64,000 nucleotides of DNA from Mangrovimicrobium sp033283325 (GTDB lineage Bacteria; Pseudomonadota; Gammaproteobacteria; Pseudomonadales; Halieaceae), in the NCBI GenBank assembly GCA_033283325.1, contig JAWMQO010000002.1, positions 248,001-312,000 on the forward strand. The letters are read 5' to 3'. This document shows positions 17,630 through 26,530 of the stretch, in pieces (position 1 is the first letter of the stretch; each line of letters opens with the position of its first letter). The position numbers and the translations under genes were made by a program. The notes beneath the pieces were generated by a model. The model worked only from the letters and a program-made list of their open reading frames with translations, searched no databases and had not been told where the DNA came from.

Positions 17630-19174
17630 TTACCAGGTCTGGGTGGCTTTGAACTTCTCGATCGCCGCCTTGAAGGTCTCGGCAATCTCGTCGTTGTAGT
17701 CACCGGTCTCGACGATCTTGTTCATCAGTTCGCCGTGCTCACCGTGCATGTAGGAGAGCAGCGCCGATTCGAAATCACCGATCTTGGCGACTTCCACGTC
17801 GTTCATGTAACCCTCGTTCGCGGCATACAGCAGTACGCCCATGTCGGCAACGCTCTGCGGCGAGTACTGCTTCTGCTTCATCAGCTCGGTTACGCGCTCA
17901 CCGTGGTCCAGCTGGGCCTTGGTGGCGTCGTCGAGGTCGGAAGCGAACTGGGAGAAGGCCGCCAGTTCACGGTACTGCGCCAGCGCGGTACGAATACCAC
18001 CGGACAGCTTCTTCATGATCTTGGTCTGCGCGGCACCACCTACACGGGATACCGAGATACCGGCGTTCATCGCCGGGCGGATGCCCGCGTTGAACATGTC
18101 GGCTTCGAGGAAGATCTGGCCGTCGGTGATGGAGATCACGTTGGTCGGTACGAAGGCGGATACGTCACCGGCCTGGGTCTCGATCACCGGCAGTGCGGTC
18201 AGGGAGCCGGTCTGGCCTTTGACTTCACCGTTGGTGAACTTCTCGACGTAGTCGGCGTTGACGCGCGCGGCGCGCTCGAGCAGACGTGAGTGGAGGTAGA
18301 ACACGTCACCGGGGTAGGCTTCACGGCCCGGGGGACGACGCAGCAGCAGCGAGATCTGGCGGTAGGCCCAGGCCTGCTTGGTCAGGTCATCGTAAATGAT
18401 CAGGGCGTCTTCACCGCGGTCGCGGTAGTACTCGCCCATGGTGCAGCCGGCGAAAGGCGCCAGGTACTGCATGGCAGCCGGGTCGGATGCGGTAGCGGCT
18501 ACGACGATGGTGTGATCCATCGCGCCGTGCTCTTCCAGTTTACGTACAACGGCAGCAACAGAAGACGCCTTCTGGCCAACGGCGACGTAGATACACTTAA
18601 TGCCGGTGCCTTTCTGGTTGATGATGGCGTCGACGGCGATCGCGGTCTTACCGATCTGGCGGTCGCCGATGATCAGTTCCCGCTGGCCGCGGCCGATCGG
18701 CACCATGGCGTCGATGGCCTTGAGGCCGATCTGTACCGGCTGGTCAACCGACTGGCGGGCGATAACGCCGGGAGCAACTTTTTCCAGTGCGTCGGTCATG
18801 GAGGCGTTGACCGGGCCCTTGCCGTCGATGGGGTTCCCCAGGGCGTCGACTACCCGGCCCTGCAGCTCGGGGCCGACCGGCACTTCGAGGATACGGCCGG
18901 TGCAGCGGCAGCTCTGGCCTTCCGCCAGTGACTTGTAGTCACCGAGGATTACCGCACCCACGGAGTCGCGCTCCAGGTTGAGGGCCATGCCGTATACACC
19001 GCCCTCGAATTCGATCATTTCACCGTACATCACGTCCGCGAGGCCGTGGATACGAATAATACCGTCGGTTACGGAGACAACGGTGCCCTCGTTGCGGGCT
19101 TCACTGGAGACATCCAGCTGCTCGATGCGCTGCTTGATGATCTCGCTGATTTCAGATGGATTCAGTTGCTGCAT
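17630..19174 (-). CDS. atpA: ATP synthase F1 subunit alpha
   Basis: Non-catalytic nucleotide-binding subunit of F1, three copies per enzyme. 514 residues (E. coli 513). Starts MQQLNPSEISEIIKQRIEQL; the P-loop is GDRQIGKTAIAVDAI near residue 170; the signature near the nucleotide site is RPPGREAYPGDVFYLHSRLL, and MFNAGIRPAMNAGISVSRVG follows. Tightly packed between atpH (34 nt) and atpG (18 nt). Confidence 0.97.
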   Translation of the reverse strand: MQQLNPSEISEIIKQRIEQLDVSSEARNEGTVVSVTDGIIRIHGLADVMYGEMIEFEGGVYGMALNLERDSVGAVILGDYKSLAEGQSCRCTGRILEVPVGPELQGRVVDALGNPIDGKGPVNASMTDALEKVAPGVIARQSVDQPVQIGLKAIDAMVPIGRGQRELIIGDRQIGKTAIAVDAIINQKGTGIKCIYVAVGQKASSVAAVVRKLEEHGAMDHTIVVAATASDPAAMQYLAPFAGCTMGEYYRDRGEDALIIYDDLTKQAWAYRQISLLLRRPPGREAYPGDVFYLHSRLLERAARVNADYVEKFTNGEVKGQTGSLTALPVIETQAGDVSAFVPTNVISITDGQIFLEADMFNAGIRPAMNAGISVSRVGGAAQTKIMKKLSGGIRTALAQYRELAAFSQFASDLDDATKAQLDHGERVTELMKQKQYSPQSVADMGVLLYAANEGYMNDVEVAKIGDFESALLSYMHGEHGELMNKIVETGDYNDEIAETFKAAIEKFKATQTW

Positions 19175-19208
19175 GCTCTGTTCCTCAAATCCTTTATCCC
19201 GACGGTGG

Positions 19209-19745
19209 TCAGGAATTCAATGCCTCGGCCAGCTTGTTCAGTCGGCCGCGCACGGACCCGTCGATCACCAGATCGCCGGCCCTGATTAATACGCCACCGA
19301 GCAGGCTGCTGTCGGTGGAGGTGCTGACCTGAACTTCGCGCTCCAGTTTCCGGCCCAGCGCCTGGGACAGTTTGTCCACTGCCGCGGCTTCCAGGTCGAA
19401 AGCGGAAATCACTTCTACGTCAACGCGATGTTCCTGACTCGCCTTGAGCGCTTCGAACTGCGCACGAATTTCCGGCAGCAGCGAGAGACGCTTGTTGCTC
19501 GCCAATACCCGCACGAAATTCTGGATCTCGGCGCCAGTGGCGTCGCCGCAGAGGCTGTTCAGTGCCTCGGCCTGCTGCTCGCTGGTATTCGCCGGGCTGT
19601 CCAGCAAATCTGCCACTCGCGCGTCCGCGGCAACGTTGGCACAGGTGGCCAGTTGCTCCGACCACTGCGCGAGCACACCTTTGTCGCGGGCGTATTCGAA
19701 GGCGGCGCGGGCGTAGGGGCGTGCCAGGGTGCTTAGTTCAGCCAT
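19209..19745 (-). CDS. atpH: ATP synthase F1 subunit delta
   Basis: Peripheral-stalk subunit joining the b dimer to the top of the alpha/beta hexamer. 178 residues (E. coli 177). N-terminal six-helix domain begins MAELSTLARPYARAAFEYA; the C-terminal signature is LLGGVLIRAGDLVIDGSVRG followed by RLNKLAEAL. 12 nt after atpF. Confidence 0.95.
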   Translation of the reverse strand: MAELSTLARPYARAAFEYARDKGVLAQWSEQLATCANVAADARVADLLDSPANTSEQQAEALNSLCGDATGAEIQNFVRVLASNKRLSLLPEIRAQFEALKASQEHRVDVEVISAFDLEAAAVDKLSQALGRKLEREVQVSTSTDSSLLGGVLIRAGDLVIDGSVRGRLNKLAEALNS

Positions 19746-19757
19746 GGGGACCCCGCC

Positions 19758-20228
19758 TTAAAGTTCAGAAGCCAGTTTTTCAACCAGCTCGCTGTGCGCA
19801 TTCTGGTCGATAGAAGCACCGAGAACTTTTTCCGCACCAGCCAGCGAAAGGGCTGCAACCTGCTTACGCAGCTGTTCGCGGGCGCGGTTGGTCTCCTGCT
19901 CGATTTCTGCCTGGGCAGAAGCCTTGACGCGATCGGCTTCGACCACGGCAGCTTCCTTGGCTTCGTCGACCAGCTGGTTGGCGCGCTTGTTGGCGGCATC
20001 GATGATGCCGGCCGCTTCTTCCTTGGCTTCCTTCAGTCGCTCGACTGCCTTCTCCTTCGCCAGCTCCAGATCGTGGCTGGCGCGGTCGGCAGCTGCCAGA
20101 CCATCGGCAATTTTCTGCTCGCGCTCGGCCATGGCGGCCAGGATGGGCGGCCAGACATACTTCATGCAGAACCACACGAAGATGATGAAGGCGACCATTT
20201 GTCCGATAAGCGTAAGATTGATATTCAC
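19758..20228 (-). CDS. atpF: ATP synthase Fo subunit b
   Basis: Membrane-anchored peripheral stalk. 156 residues, identical in length to E. coli b. One N-terminal transmembrane helix (INLTLIGQMVAFIIFVWFCM) and a long charged coiled coil (AEREQKIADGLAAADRASHD onward) rich in Ala, Glu and Lys. A single b gene and no b' copy, as usual for gammaproteobacteria. Confidence 0.96.
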   Translation of the reverse strand: MNINLTLIGQMVAFIIFVWFCMKYVWPPILAAMAEREQKIADGLAAADRASHDLELAKEKAVERLKEAKEEAAGIIDAANKRANQLVDEAKEAAVVEADRVKASAQAEIEQETNRAREQLRKQVAALSLAGAEKVLGASIDQNAHSELVEKLASEL

Positions 20229-20295
20229 GCTCTACTCCTCACTGCTTGCTGGGGACCGACGGCATCCGACCGGCCCCGTGAATCGACAAATCCCG

Positions 20296-20523
20296 TTAGC
20301 CAGCAACAACGAAGATCAGGTACATCGCGATACCAACACCGATAATGGGGATCGCGTCTACCAGGCCGGCGCCCAGGAAGAAGGTCACCTGCAGTTTGGG
20401 AGCCAGTTCGGGCTGGCGAGCAGAGCCTTCGATGAGCTTTCCGCCCAGCAGGCCAACGCCGATAGCGGCGCCCAGACCACCCAGACCCATCATGATGGCG
20501 GCAGCAACGTAGATCAGTTCCAT
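20296..20523 (-). CDS. atpE: ATP synthase Fo subunit c
   Basis: Proteolipid that forms the rotating c ring. 75 residues, two transmembrane helices joined by the polar loop GSARQPELAPKL (the RQP turn that contacts gamma/epsilon). The ion-carrying carboxylate is Asp56 in GAGLVDAIPIIGVG. The Gln/Glu-Ser set of Na+-binding c subunits is absent, so proton translocation is expected. 67 nt separate it from atpF. Confidence 0.97.
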   Translation of the reverse strand: MELIYVAAAIMMGLGGLGAAIGVGLLGGKLIEGSARQPELAPKLQVTFFLGAGLVDAIPIIGVGIAMYLIFVVAG

Positions 20524-20564
20524 GGTTTTCTCCTAAGGTTAAGAACCAGAGTGTGGTTGATTAA

Positions 20565-21461
20565 TTAATGGTCTTCATGGGCCATGCTGAGATACACGAT
20601 CGTCAGCACCATGAAGATGAAAGCCTGCAGGGTGATTACCAGAATGTGGAAAATCGCCCAGCCGATCTGCAGCAGTCCCGCGGGCGCCATCCAGGCGATA
20701 CCGGCACTGAACAGGGCTGCAATCAGAATAAAAATCATCTCGCCAGCGTACATGTTGCCGAACAGACGCAGGCCGAGGGAGAAGGGCTTGGCCAGCAGGC
20801 CAACCACTTCCATGAACAGGTTCACCGGGATGAAAAGCCAGTGGTTGAAGGGGTTCAGGGTCAACTCCTTGACGAAGCCGAAGCCCTTGACCTTGATAGA
20901 GTAGTAGAGCATCAGGATGAACACACCGACCGCCATGCCCATGGTGATGTTGGGGTCGGTGGAGGGCACGATTTTCTGGTAATCAACACCCAGCAGCATC
21001 AGGGTGTGCGGCACGAGATCGACCGGGATGATGTCCATCAGGTTCATCAGGAAGACCCAGACAAAAATGGTCAGAGCCAGGGGGGCCACCAGCTTGTTGT
21101 GGCCGTGGAAAGTGTCTTTCACGGTGCCGTCGACAAAACCGACAATCATTTCGACCGCGTTGACAAGGCCGCTGGGCACACCGGATGAAGCTTTTTTGGC
21201 TACGCTGCGGAACAACAGGCAAAAAATGATGCCCAAGCCGATTGACCACATCATGGAATCGACATGAATCGCAGTGAAACCCATCGCCGAGGCTTCAACG
21301 CCGCCATGAGCCATGGTCCATACGCCACCGGCGGGAACGATCTCGGTGGAACCATCTGCGAGGTGACGCTCGAACCCTTCTGGCAGCTTGCCATAGGTGA
21401 GGTTAGTCAGGTGGTGGACGATATATTCGGAGATTGTCTGTGATTCGCCTGAAGCTGCCAT
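20565..21461 (-). CDS. atpB: ATP synthase Fo subunit a
   Basis: Stator subunit holding the two proton half-channels. 298 residues, somewhat longer than E. coli (271) because of an extended N-terminal periplasmic segment around residues 20-65. The essential Arg is R232 in FSLGLRLFGNMYAGEM. Five or six hydrophobic helices are visible. It follows atpI by 25 nt. Confidence 0.96.
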   Translation of the reverse strand: MAASGESQTISEYIVHHLTNLTYGKLPEGFERHLADGSTEIVPAGGVWTMAHGGVEASAMGFTAIHVDSMMWSIGLGIIFCLLFRSVAKKASSGVPSGLVNAVEMIVGFVDGTVKDTFHGHNKLVAPLALTIFVWVFLMNLMDIIPVDLVPHTLMLLGVDYQKIVPSTDPNITMGMAVGVFILMLYYSIKVKGFGFVKELTLNPFNHWLFIPVNLFMEVVGLLAKPFSLGLRLFGNMYAGEMIFILIAALFSAGIAWMAPAGLLQIGWAIFHILVITLQAFIFMVLTIVYLSMAHEDH

Positions 21462-21486
21462 CAGTGGTGACTCTTGGATCTGACTC

Positions 21487-21870
21487 TCATCTCAGCGGCC
21501 GCAACAGCAGCCAGCTACCTAGTATCTGTATTGCCAGCATCGCCAGGTACCCGACGAATACGGCGAGGCCATGTATCGGCCTCAGGGTTGCGAACACGAC
21601 GGCAAAACCGGCCGCGCTCAGCAGGAATTTTCCCACTTCGCCCGCGTAACTCGCGTGGGCGATCTGCCTGGCGGCGCCTGCGCCGCGCCGGCGAAAGGCC
21701 TGCAGGGCGAAATATGCCTGGGGAACGATGGCTATCAAGCCACCCGCCATGGCCGACCGGGCTATAACTGGCGCGTACGCCGCCAACGGGAGGCACACGA
21801 TGAACAGGATCGCCAATTGAGCCAGGGTGATTCGATGGACGGGAGGTCTGGGGATTTCAGCACCACGCAT
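21487..21870 (-). CDS. atpI: ATP synthase protein I (c-ring assembly accessory)
   Basis: Small membrane protein of the AtpI family, first gene of the atp operon, thought to assist c-ring assembly. With the start at ATG 21870 the product has 127 residues and opens MRGAEIPRPPVHRITLAQLA, close in length and layout to pseudomonad AtpI. An in-frame ATG at 21930 would add 20 residues and place the start only about 14 nt from the predicted transcription start. Four hydrophobic helices. The family is poorly conserved, so the call rests on position and topology. Confidence 0.82.
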   Translation of the reverse strand: MRGAEIPRPPVHRITLAQLAILFIVCLPLAAYAPVIARSAMAGGLIAIVPQAYFALQAFRRRGAGAARQIAHASYAGEVGKFLLSAAGFAVVFATLRPIHGLAVFVGYLAMLAIQILGSWLLLRPLR

Positions 21871-21950
21871 CGGTGTCTCGCTGCCCTTCCCTAACCAAAA
21901 GCCCACACCAAGCGCCACACGGGTTTTCATCCTCGTACAGCGCGGCGCGC

Positions 21951-21980
21951 ATTATAGGTTGATTATTACCGCTGTTTCAA
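21951..21980 (-). promoter_or_regulatory. Predicted sigma70 promoter of the atp operon
   Basis: Minus strand: -35 TTGAAA (21980-21975, 5 of 6 consensus), 18-base spacer, -10 TATAAT (21956-21951, 6 of 6). Transcription would start near 21944, leaving about 74 nt before atpI. This is the best promoter match seen in the window. Confidence 0.8.
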
Positions 21981-22131
21981 CACGATCGGCGACTGCGCGA
22001 GCCAATAATTTCCCGGCAATTACAGACTTTTCCTGACATATTCCGCACCTGTAATGCGCCCTGTTCAGGGCCCCTTCCCCTATCTTGTAGGTGCCTGATT
22101 TTTGACCACTATATAGTGTAGGTAGCCGGCC

Positions 22132-23025
22132 CTAGTGGATGTGCTTGAGAATGCCGTCGAGCTCGTCCAGCGAGTTGTAATTCAGGACCAGTTTTCCCTT
22201 CCCTTTCGGGCCGTGCTGGATCTGCACCTTCGCCCCGAGACGCTGGGAAAGATCGTCCTGCAGGTGGCGGATATTGGGGTCCAGAACCGGCTGTTCGCGC
22301 TGCTGGGGCTTTCCCGCCAGCAGCTGGCGCACCAGGGCCTCGGTTTGCCGCACCGACAGGCCGCGACCGACAACCTGGCCTGCGGCACTGGACTGGGCGC
22401 CAGCTTCGAGGGCCAGGAGAGCACGGGCGTGGCCCATCTCGAGGTCGCCGTGCTCCAGCATACGGCGCACATCGTCCTGCAGGCTCAGCAGGCGCAGCAG
22501 GTTGGCAACGGTAGAGCGGGATTTACCCACCGCCTCGGAGACTTGCTGCTGGGTGAGGCCAAACTCATCCTGCAGCCGTTTCAGGGCGACGGCTTCCTCC
22601 ACCGGGTTGAGGTCTTCCCGCTGGATATTCTCGATCAGGGCCATGGCGATGGCGGCTTCGTCCGGCACGTCGCGGACCAATGCAGGAATGCTATCGAGCC
22701 CCGCCAGCTGGGTGGCGCGCCAGCGCCGCTCGCCGGCGATGATCTCGTATTTTTTATCGGAAATCGGCCGCACTACGATGGGCTGCATCACACCCTGGGC
22801 CTTGATGCTTTCGGCCAGCTCCTTCAGCGACTCGGGTTCGATATCCCGGCGCGGCTGGTATTTGCCGCGCTGAATCAGGTCTACGGGCAGTTCCCGAAGC
22901 AGCGCATCGGAGTCAGACCCTTCAGTGGCGCCAGCCGCGGGACTCTCCACTCGGCCGTGGCTGACAGCACTGGCGCCGAGCAGCGAATCCAGCCCTCTAC
23001 CCAGTGAGCGTTTTTTGGCCGCCAT
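22132..23025 (-). CDS. parB: Chromosome-partitioning protein ParB
   Basis: CTP-dependent DNA clamp that loads at parS and spreads, guiding origin segregation and condensin loading. 297 residues. Starts MAAKKRSLGRGLDSLLG; the CTP-binding motif is IIAGERRWRATQLAG; the parS-reading helix-turn-helix is GLTQQQVSEAVGKSRSTVAN; the C-terminal dimerisation domain follows from about residue 235. It is the last gene of mnmG-rsmG-parA-parB, 13 nt after parA. Two perfect parS palindromes lie 15 kb away inside recF. A 12-base palindrome (CACTATATAGTG, 22107-22118) lies just past the stop. Confidence 0.97.
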   Translation of the reverse strand: MAAKKRSLGRGLDSLLGASAVSHGRVESPAAGATEGSDSDALLRELPVDLIQRGKYQPRRDIEPESLKELAESIKAQGVMQPIVVRPISDKKYEIIAGERRWRATQLAGLDSIPALVRDVPDEAAIAMALIENIQREDLNPVEEAVALKRLQDEFGLTQQQVSEAVGKSRSTVANLLRLLSLQDDVRRMLEHGDLEMGHARALLALEAGAQSSAAGQVVGRGLSVRQTEALVRQLLAGKPQQREQPVLDPNIRHLQDDLSQRLGAKVQIQHGPKGKGKLVLNYNSLDELDGILKHIH

Positions 23026-23038
23026 CCTCTATCTCCGT

Positions 23039-23851
23039 TCAGTCAGTTATTTGCGCCGGGACCGCCGCTGTGTCCCCCGGGGCAGCGATTTCCATGCGAC
23101 GGATAATCTCCCCGGCCAGCGCCATATAGGCCTTGGCACCGCGCGAGTAGCGATCGTAATGCATTGCCGGCACGCCGTGGCTGGGAGCCTCGGCGAGGCG
23201 GATATTGCGCGGCACCACCGTGCGGTAGACCCGGTCGCCGAAATGCGTGTGCAATTGATTGGAAACTTCGTTGGTCAGCGAATTGCGCGGGTCATACATG
23301 GTGCGCAGGATCCCCGCTACCTGTAACTCCGGGTTCACGGTTTCCGCGATCCTGCCGATGGTGCCCATCAGGTCCGACAGTCCCTCCAGTGCGAAGTACT
23401 CGCACTGCATGGTCACGATCACGCCATTCGCTGCCACCAGCGCGTTGAGCGTCAACATGTTCAGTGAGGGCGGGCAATCGATGAGAACATAGTCGTAACG
23501 CGGTGCGGCCACCGCCAGCGCCGCCCGCAGGCGCCGCTCCTTGTGTTCGACGTTGACCAGTTCGACTTCCGCTGCGGTGAGATCACTGTTGGCCGGCAGC
23601 ACATCGAATCCCGCTGGATCAGGCCGCTGGACGACGTCGGCGATCGTCTCCATGTGTACCAGTACATCGTAGGTACTCAGTTCCACCGCGTACTTGTCGA
23701 CCCCGCTACCCATGGTGGCATTGCCCTGTGGATCGAGATCCACCAGCAGTACCCGTTGTTTCATCGCGGCGAGGGACGCAGCCAGGTTAACGCAGGTCGT
23801 GGTCTTGCCCACTCCACCTTTCTGGTTTGCAATCGCGAGTATTGTCGCCAC
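23039..23851 (-). CDS. parA: Chromosome-partitioning ATPase ParA (Soj)
   Basis: ATPase that binds nonspecific DNA as an ATP dimer and moves ParB-parS complexes. 270 residues. Deviant Walker A KGGVGKTTT at residues 11-19, with the signature Lys at 11 and the P-loop Lys at 16; the Walker A' region is LLVDLDPQGNATMGSG; Walker B region is YVLIDCPPSLNMLTLNAL. It lacks the N-terminal helix-turn-helix of plasmid type Ia ParA, as expected of a chromosomal Soj. 14 nt after rsmG. Confidence 0.97.
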   Translation of the reverse strand: MATILAIANQKGGVGKTTTCVNLAASLAAMKQRVLLVDLDPQGNATMGSGVDKYAVELSTYDVLVHMETIADVVQRPDPAGFDVLPANSDLTAAEVELVNVEHKERRLRAALAVAAPRYDYVLIDCPPSLNMLTLNALVAANGVIVTMQCEYFALEGLSDLMGTIGRIAETVNPELQVAGILRTMYDPRNSLTNEVSNQLHTHFGDRVYRTVVPRNIRLAEAPSHGVPAMHYDRYSRGAKAYMALAGEIIRRMEIAAPGDTAAVPAQITD

Positions 23852-23865
23852 GTATCCCCGTCCCG

Positions 23866-24510
23866 TTATTCGCCAGCAGCGTCGCGCGGCACCAGTTCCA
23901 GCAGGTGCCGCTCGGCCTCCAGCCCCGGCACGCGCAGGGGGTGTACTGCCCGGAGTTCACATCGATCAAGCACGGCTTCCAGCTCCGCTTCCGGGTAGAC
24001 GCCTTTCATGGCGAGGAAACAGCCGCCCGGGGCCAGCAAGTGCCGGCAGCCGGTAACCATATCATCGAGAGAGGCGAAGGCCCGGGAGAGCACCGCGTCG
24101 TATTCACCCGCGCCGGGAAACTCCTCGACCCGCGCATGGTGCACGATCATATTATCCAAGCCCAGTGCAGTTTTCACCTGAAACAGGAAACGGGTCTTCT
24201 TCACGTTGCTGTCGAGCAGGTGAATGTCCCGTTCAGGGTGGACAATCGACAGTGGTACGCCAGGCAGTCCACCACCAGTACCTACATCGATGACTTTGCC
24301 GGGGGCTACATGGGGGACGATCGCCAGGCTGTCGAGCAGGTGCAGGCGGACCATTTCCAGGGGATCGCGAATGGCCGTGAGGTTATAGGCCCGGTTCCAC
24401 TTCTGCAGTAATTCCAGGTAAGCGAGCAGTTGCGCCTGGCGCTGCGCATCTTCCGCCACACCCAGTTCGGCACAGCCCTGCGCCAGCATATCTGCCGTGG
24501 AGAGGGTCAA
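23866..24510 (-). CDS. rsmG: 16S rRNA (guanine-527-N7)-methyltransferase
   Basis: SAM-dependent enzyme (formerly GidB) that methylates G527 in the 530 loop of 16S rRNA; loss gives low-level streptomycin resistance in other bacteria. 214 residues. The SAM-binding motif is KVIDVGTGGGLPGVPLSIVH, preceded by YNLTAIRDPLEMVRLHLLDS, which is diagnostic for the family. It lies 1 nt after mnmG on the same strand, the classic gidA-gidB pair. Confidence 0.96.
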   Translation of the reverse strand: MTLSTADMLAQGCAELGVAEDAQRQAQLLAYLELLQKWNRAYNLTAIRDPLEMVRLHLLDSLAIVPHVAPGKVIDVGTGGGLPGVPLSIVHPERDIHLLDSNVKKTRFLFQVKTALGLDNMIVHHARVEEFPGAGEYDAVLSRAFASLDDMVTGCRHLLAPGGCFLAMKGVYPEAELEAVLDRCELRAVHPLRVPGLEAERHLLELVPRDAAGE

Positions 24511-24511
24511 C

Positions 24512-26419
24512 TCAGGCCAGCTTGCGCGCGTCGGCGTCGCCCCGTGGGCCGAGCAGGCCGCGCTTTTTCAGGTAGATCAACAGCAGGGAAACAGCCGCCG
24601 GAGTGACACCCGGAATCCGGCTGGCACGGGCGAGGGTCTCGGGGCGTGCAGCGCCGAGTTTCTGTTTGACCTCGTTGGACAGTCCGTCGACCAGGGTGTA
24701 ATCGAGTTCCTTCGGCAGGGCTGTATTTTCGTAACGCCGCAAGCGCTCGATTTCTTCCTGCTGCCGGTCGATATAACCGGCGTACTTGGCCTGGATCGCC
24801 ACCTGCTCCGCCGCCTGGGCGTCAGTGGTGGGCTCCCCCTTGAGACTGGCGATATCGGCGTACTCGAGTTCCGGCCGGCGCAGCAGATCCAGCAGTGAGT
24901 ACTCACGGGCCAGGGGTGATTTCAGTTTCGGCGCGAGCGCCGCGGCGGCCTCGCTGCCAGGCTGGACCCAGGTTGTCGCCAGGCGGGTATTCTCCCGCTC
25001 CATAGCCTCGCGCTTGGCCTCGAAGCGCTGCCAGCGGGCGTCGTCTACCAGTCCCAGCTCACGGCCCTTGCCGCTGAGGCGGATATCCGCGTTGTCTTCG
25101 CGCAGCAGCAAGCGGTGTTCGGCCCGGGAAGTAAACATCCGGTAGGGCTCGCTGGTGCCGAGGGTGATCAGGTCGTCTACCAGCACGCCGATGTAGGCCT
25201 CATCGCGACGCGGGCACCAGGCTTCCTCGCCGCGTGCCGCCAGTGCGGCGTTGAGACCCGCCAGCAGGCCCTGGGCCGCGGCTTCCTCGTACCCGGTGGT
25301 GCCGTTGATCTGCCCCGCCAGGTAGAGCCCGGGCAGGACCTTGCTCTGCAGCGAGTATTCCAGGTCACGCGGATCGAAGTAATCGTATTCGATGGCGTAA
25401 CCCGGTCGGGTGATATGGGCGTTCTCGAAACCCCTGATCGAGTGCACCAGCTCGAGCTGGACATCGAAGGGCAGGCTGGTGGAAATGCCGTTGGGGTAGA
25501 GTTCCGGGGTAGTCAGCCCCTCCGGTTCTATGAATACCTGGTGGCTCTGTTTGTCGGCGAAGCGGTGGATCTTGTCCTCGATGCTGGGGCAATAACGCGG
25601 CCCAATGCCCTCGATAACACCGGAAAACATGGGGGAGCGATCCAGTCCGCCGCGGATGATCTCGTGGGTTCGCTCGTTGGTATGGGTGATCCAGCAGCAA
25701 CGCTGTGCCGGGTGCTCGCTGACATTGCCGATGAAAGACATCACCGGCAAGGGTTCGTCACCCCACTGTTCCTCGAGTCCATCGAAGTTCACGCTGCGGG
25801 CGTCGATCCGCGGCGGCGTACCGGTTTTCAGGCGGTCAACCCGAAAGGGCATTTCCCGCAGGCGCTGGGCCAGGGCAATCGATGGTGGATCACCGGCGCG
25901 GCCACCGGAACTGTTCTCCAGGCCAATATGGATCTTGCCGCCGAGGAAAGTCCCGGTAGTCAGCACGACATGTGCAGCCCGGAACACCAGGCCCATCTGG
26001 GTTACCACACCGGCCACGCGGCCCTGCTCCACGACGAGATCGTCGACCGCCTGCTGGAAGATCAGCAGGTTTTCCTCGGCTTCGAGGATCTGGCGGATGG
26101 CATTGCGGTAGAGCACCCGGTCTGCCTGGGCGCGGGTAGCCCGCACCGCGGGACCCTTGCGGGAATTCAGGGTGCGGAACTGGATGCCGGCGCGGTCGGT
26201 GGCACGGGCCATGGCGCCACCGAGGGCGTCCACTTCCTTCACCAGGTGGCTCTTGCCGATGCCGCCGATGGCAGGGTTGCAGGACATCTGGCCGAGGGTG
26301 TCGACACTGTGGGTAAGCAACAGGGTGCGGCAGCCCATCCGCGCTGCGGCCAGGCACGCCTCGGTCCCGGCGTGTCCACCGCCGACCACAATCACGTCGA
26401 ACTGTTGCTTGAATTCCAT
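24512..26419 (-). CDS. mnmG: tRNA U34 carboxymethylaminomethyl synthase subunit MnmG
   Basis: FAD-dependent partner of MnmE (encoded at 30038-31408) that adds the cmnm5 group to wobble U34 of several tRNAs. 635 residues. FAD fold at the N-terminus (VVGGGHAGTEACLAAARMG), signatures NPAIGGIGKSHLVKEVDALGG and GLYLAGQINGTTGYEEAAAQG, and a helical C-terminal domain (RIPGVTPAAVSLLLIYLKK). In many enterics and vibrios oriC adjoins this gene; here it is separated from the DnaA-box islands by a hydrolase and the pyrophosphatase. Confidence 0.97.
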   Translation of the reverse strand: MEFKQQFDVIVVGGGHAGTEACLAAARMGCRTLLLTHSVDTLGQMSCNPAIGGIGKSHLVKEVDALGGAMARATDRAGIQFRTLNSRKGPAVRATRAQADRVLYRNAIRQILEAEENLLIFQQAVDDLVVEQGRVAGVVTQMGLVFRAAHVVLTTGTFLGGKIHIGLENSSGGRAGDPPSIALAQRLREMPFRVDRLKTGTPPRIDARSVNFDGLEEQWGDEPLPVMSFIGNVSEHPAQRCCWITHTNERTHEIIRGGLDRSPMFSGVIEGIGPRYCPSIEDKIHRFADKQSHQVFIEPEGLTTPELYPNGISTSLPFDVQLELVHSIRGFENAHITRPGYAIEYDYFDPRDLEYSLQSKVLPGLYLAGQINGTTGYEEAAAQGLLAGLNAALAARGEEAWCPRRDEAYIGVLVDDLITLGTSEPYRMFTSRAEHRLLLREDNADIRLSGKGRELGLVDDARWQRFEAKREAMERENTRLATTWVQPGSEAAAALAPKLKSPLAREYSLLDLLRRPELEYADIASLKGEPTTDAQAAEQVAIQAKYAGYIDRQQEEIERLRRYENTALPKELDYTLVDGLSNEVKQKLGAARPETLARASRIPGVTPAAVSLLLIYLKKRGLLGPRGDADARKLA

Positions 26420-26530
26420 TGGCTCATCCTGCCCGCGAACTATTCCCGCCCGCGAAAATCGGCGGGGGCGCGATTATACGTGCGCAGGGCTTGCTGTTCA
26501 AAATTTGTTCGCCTATTGGGCGAACTCGTA

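Noticed and set aside
22107..22118. CACTATATAGTG palindrome after parB as an operator
   Set aside because: A 12-base AT-rich dyad downstream of the last gene of an operon; may be chance, no promoter to control there except the distant atp one.
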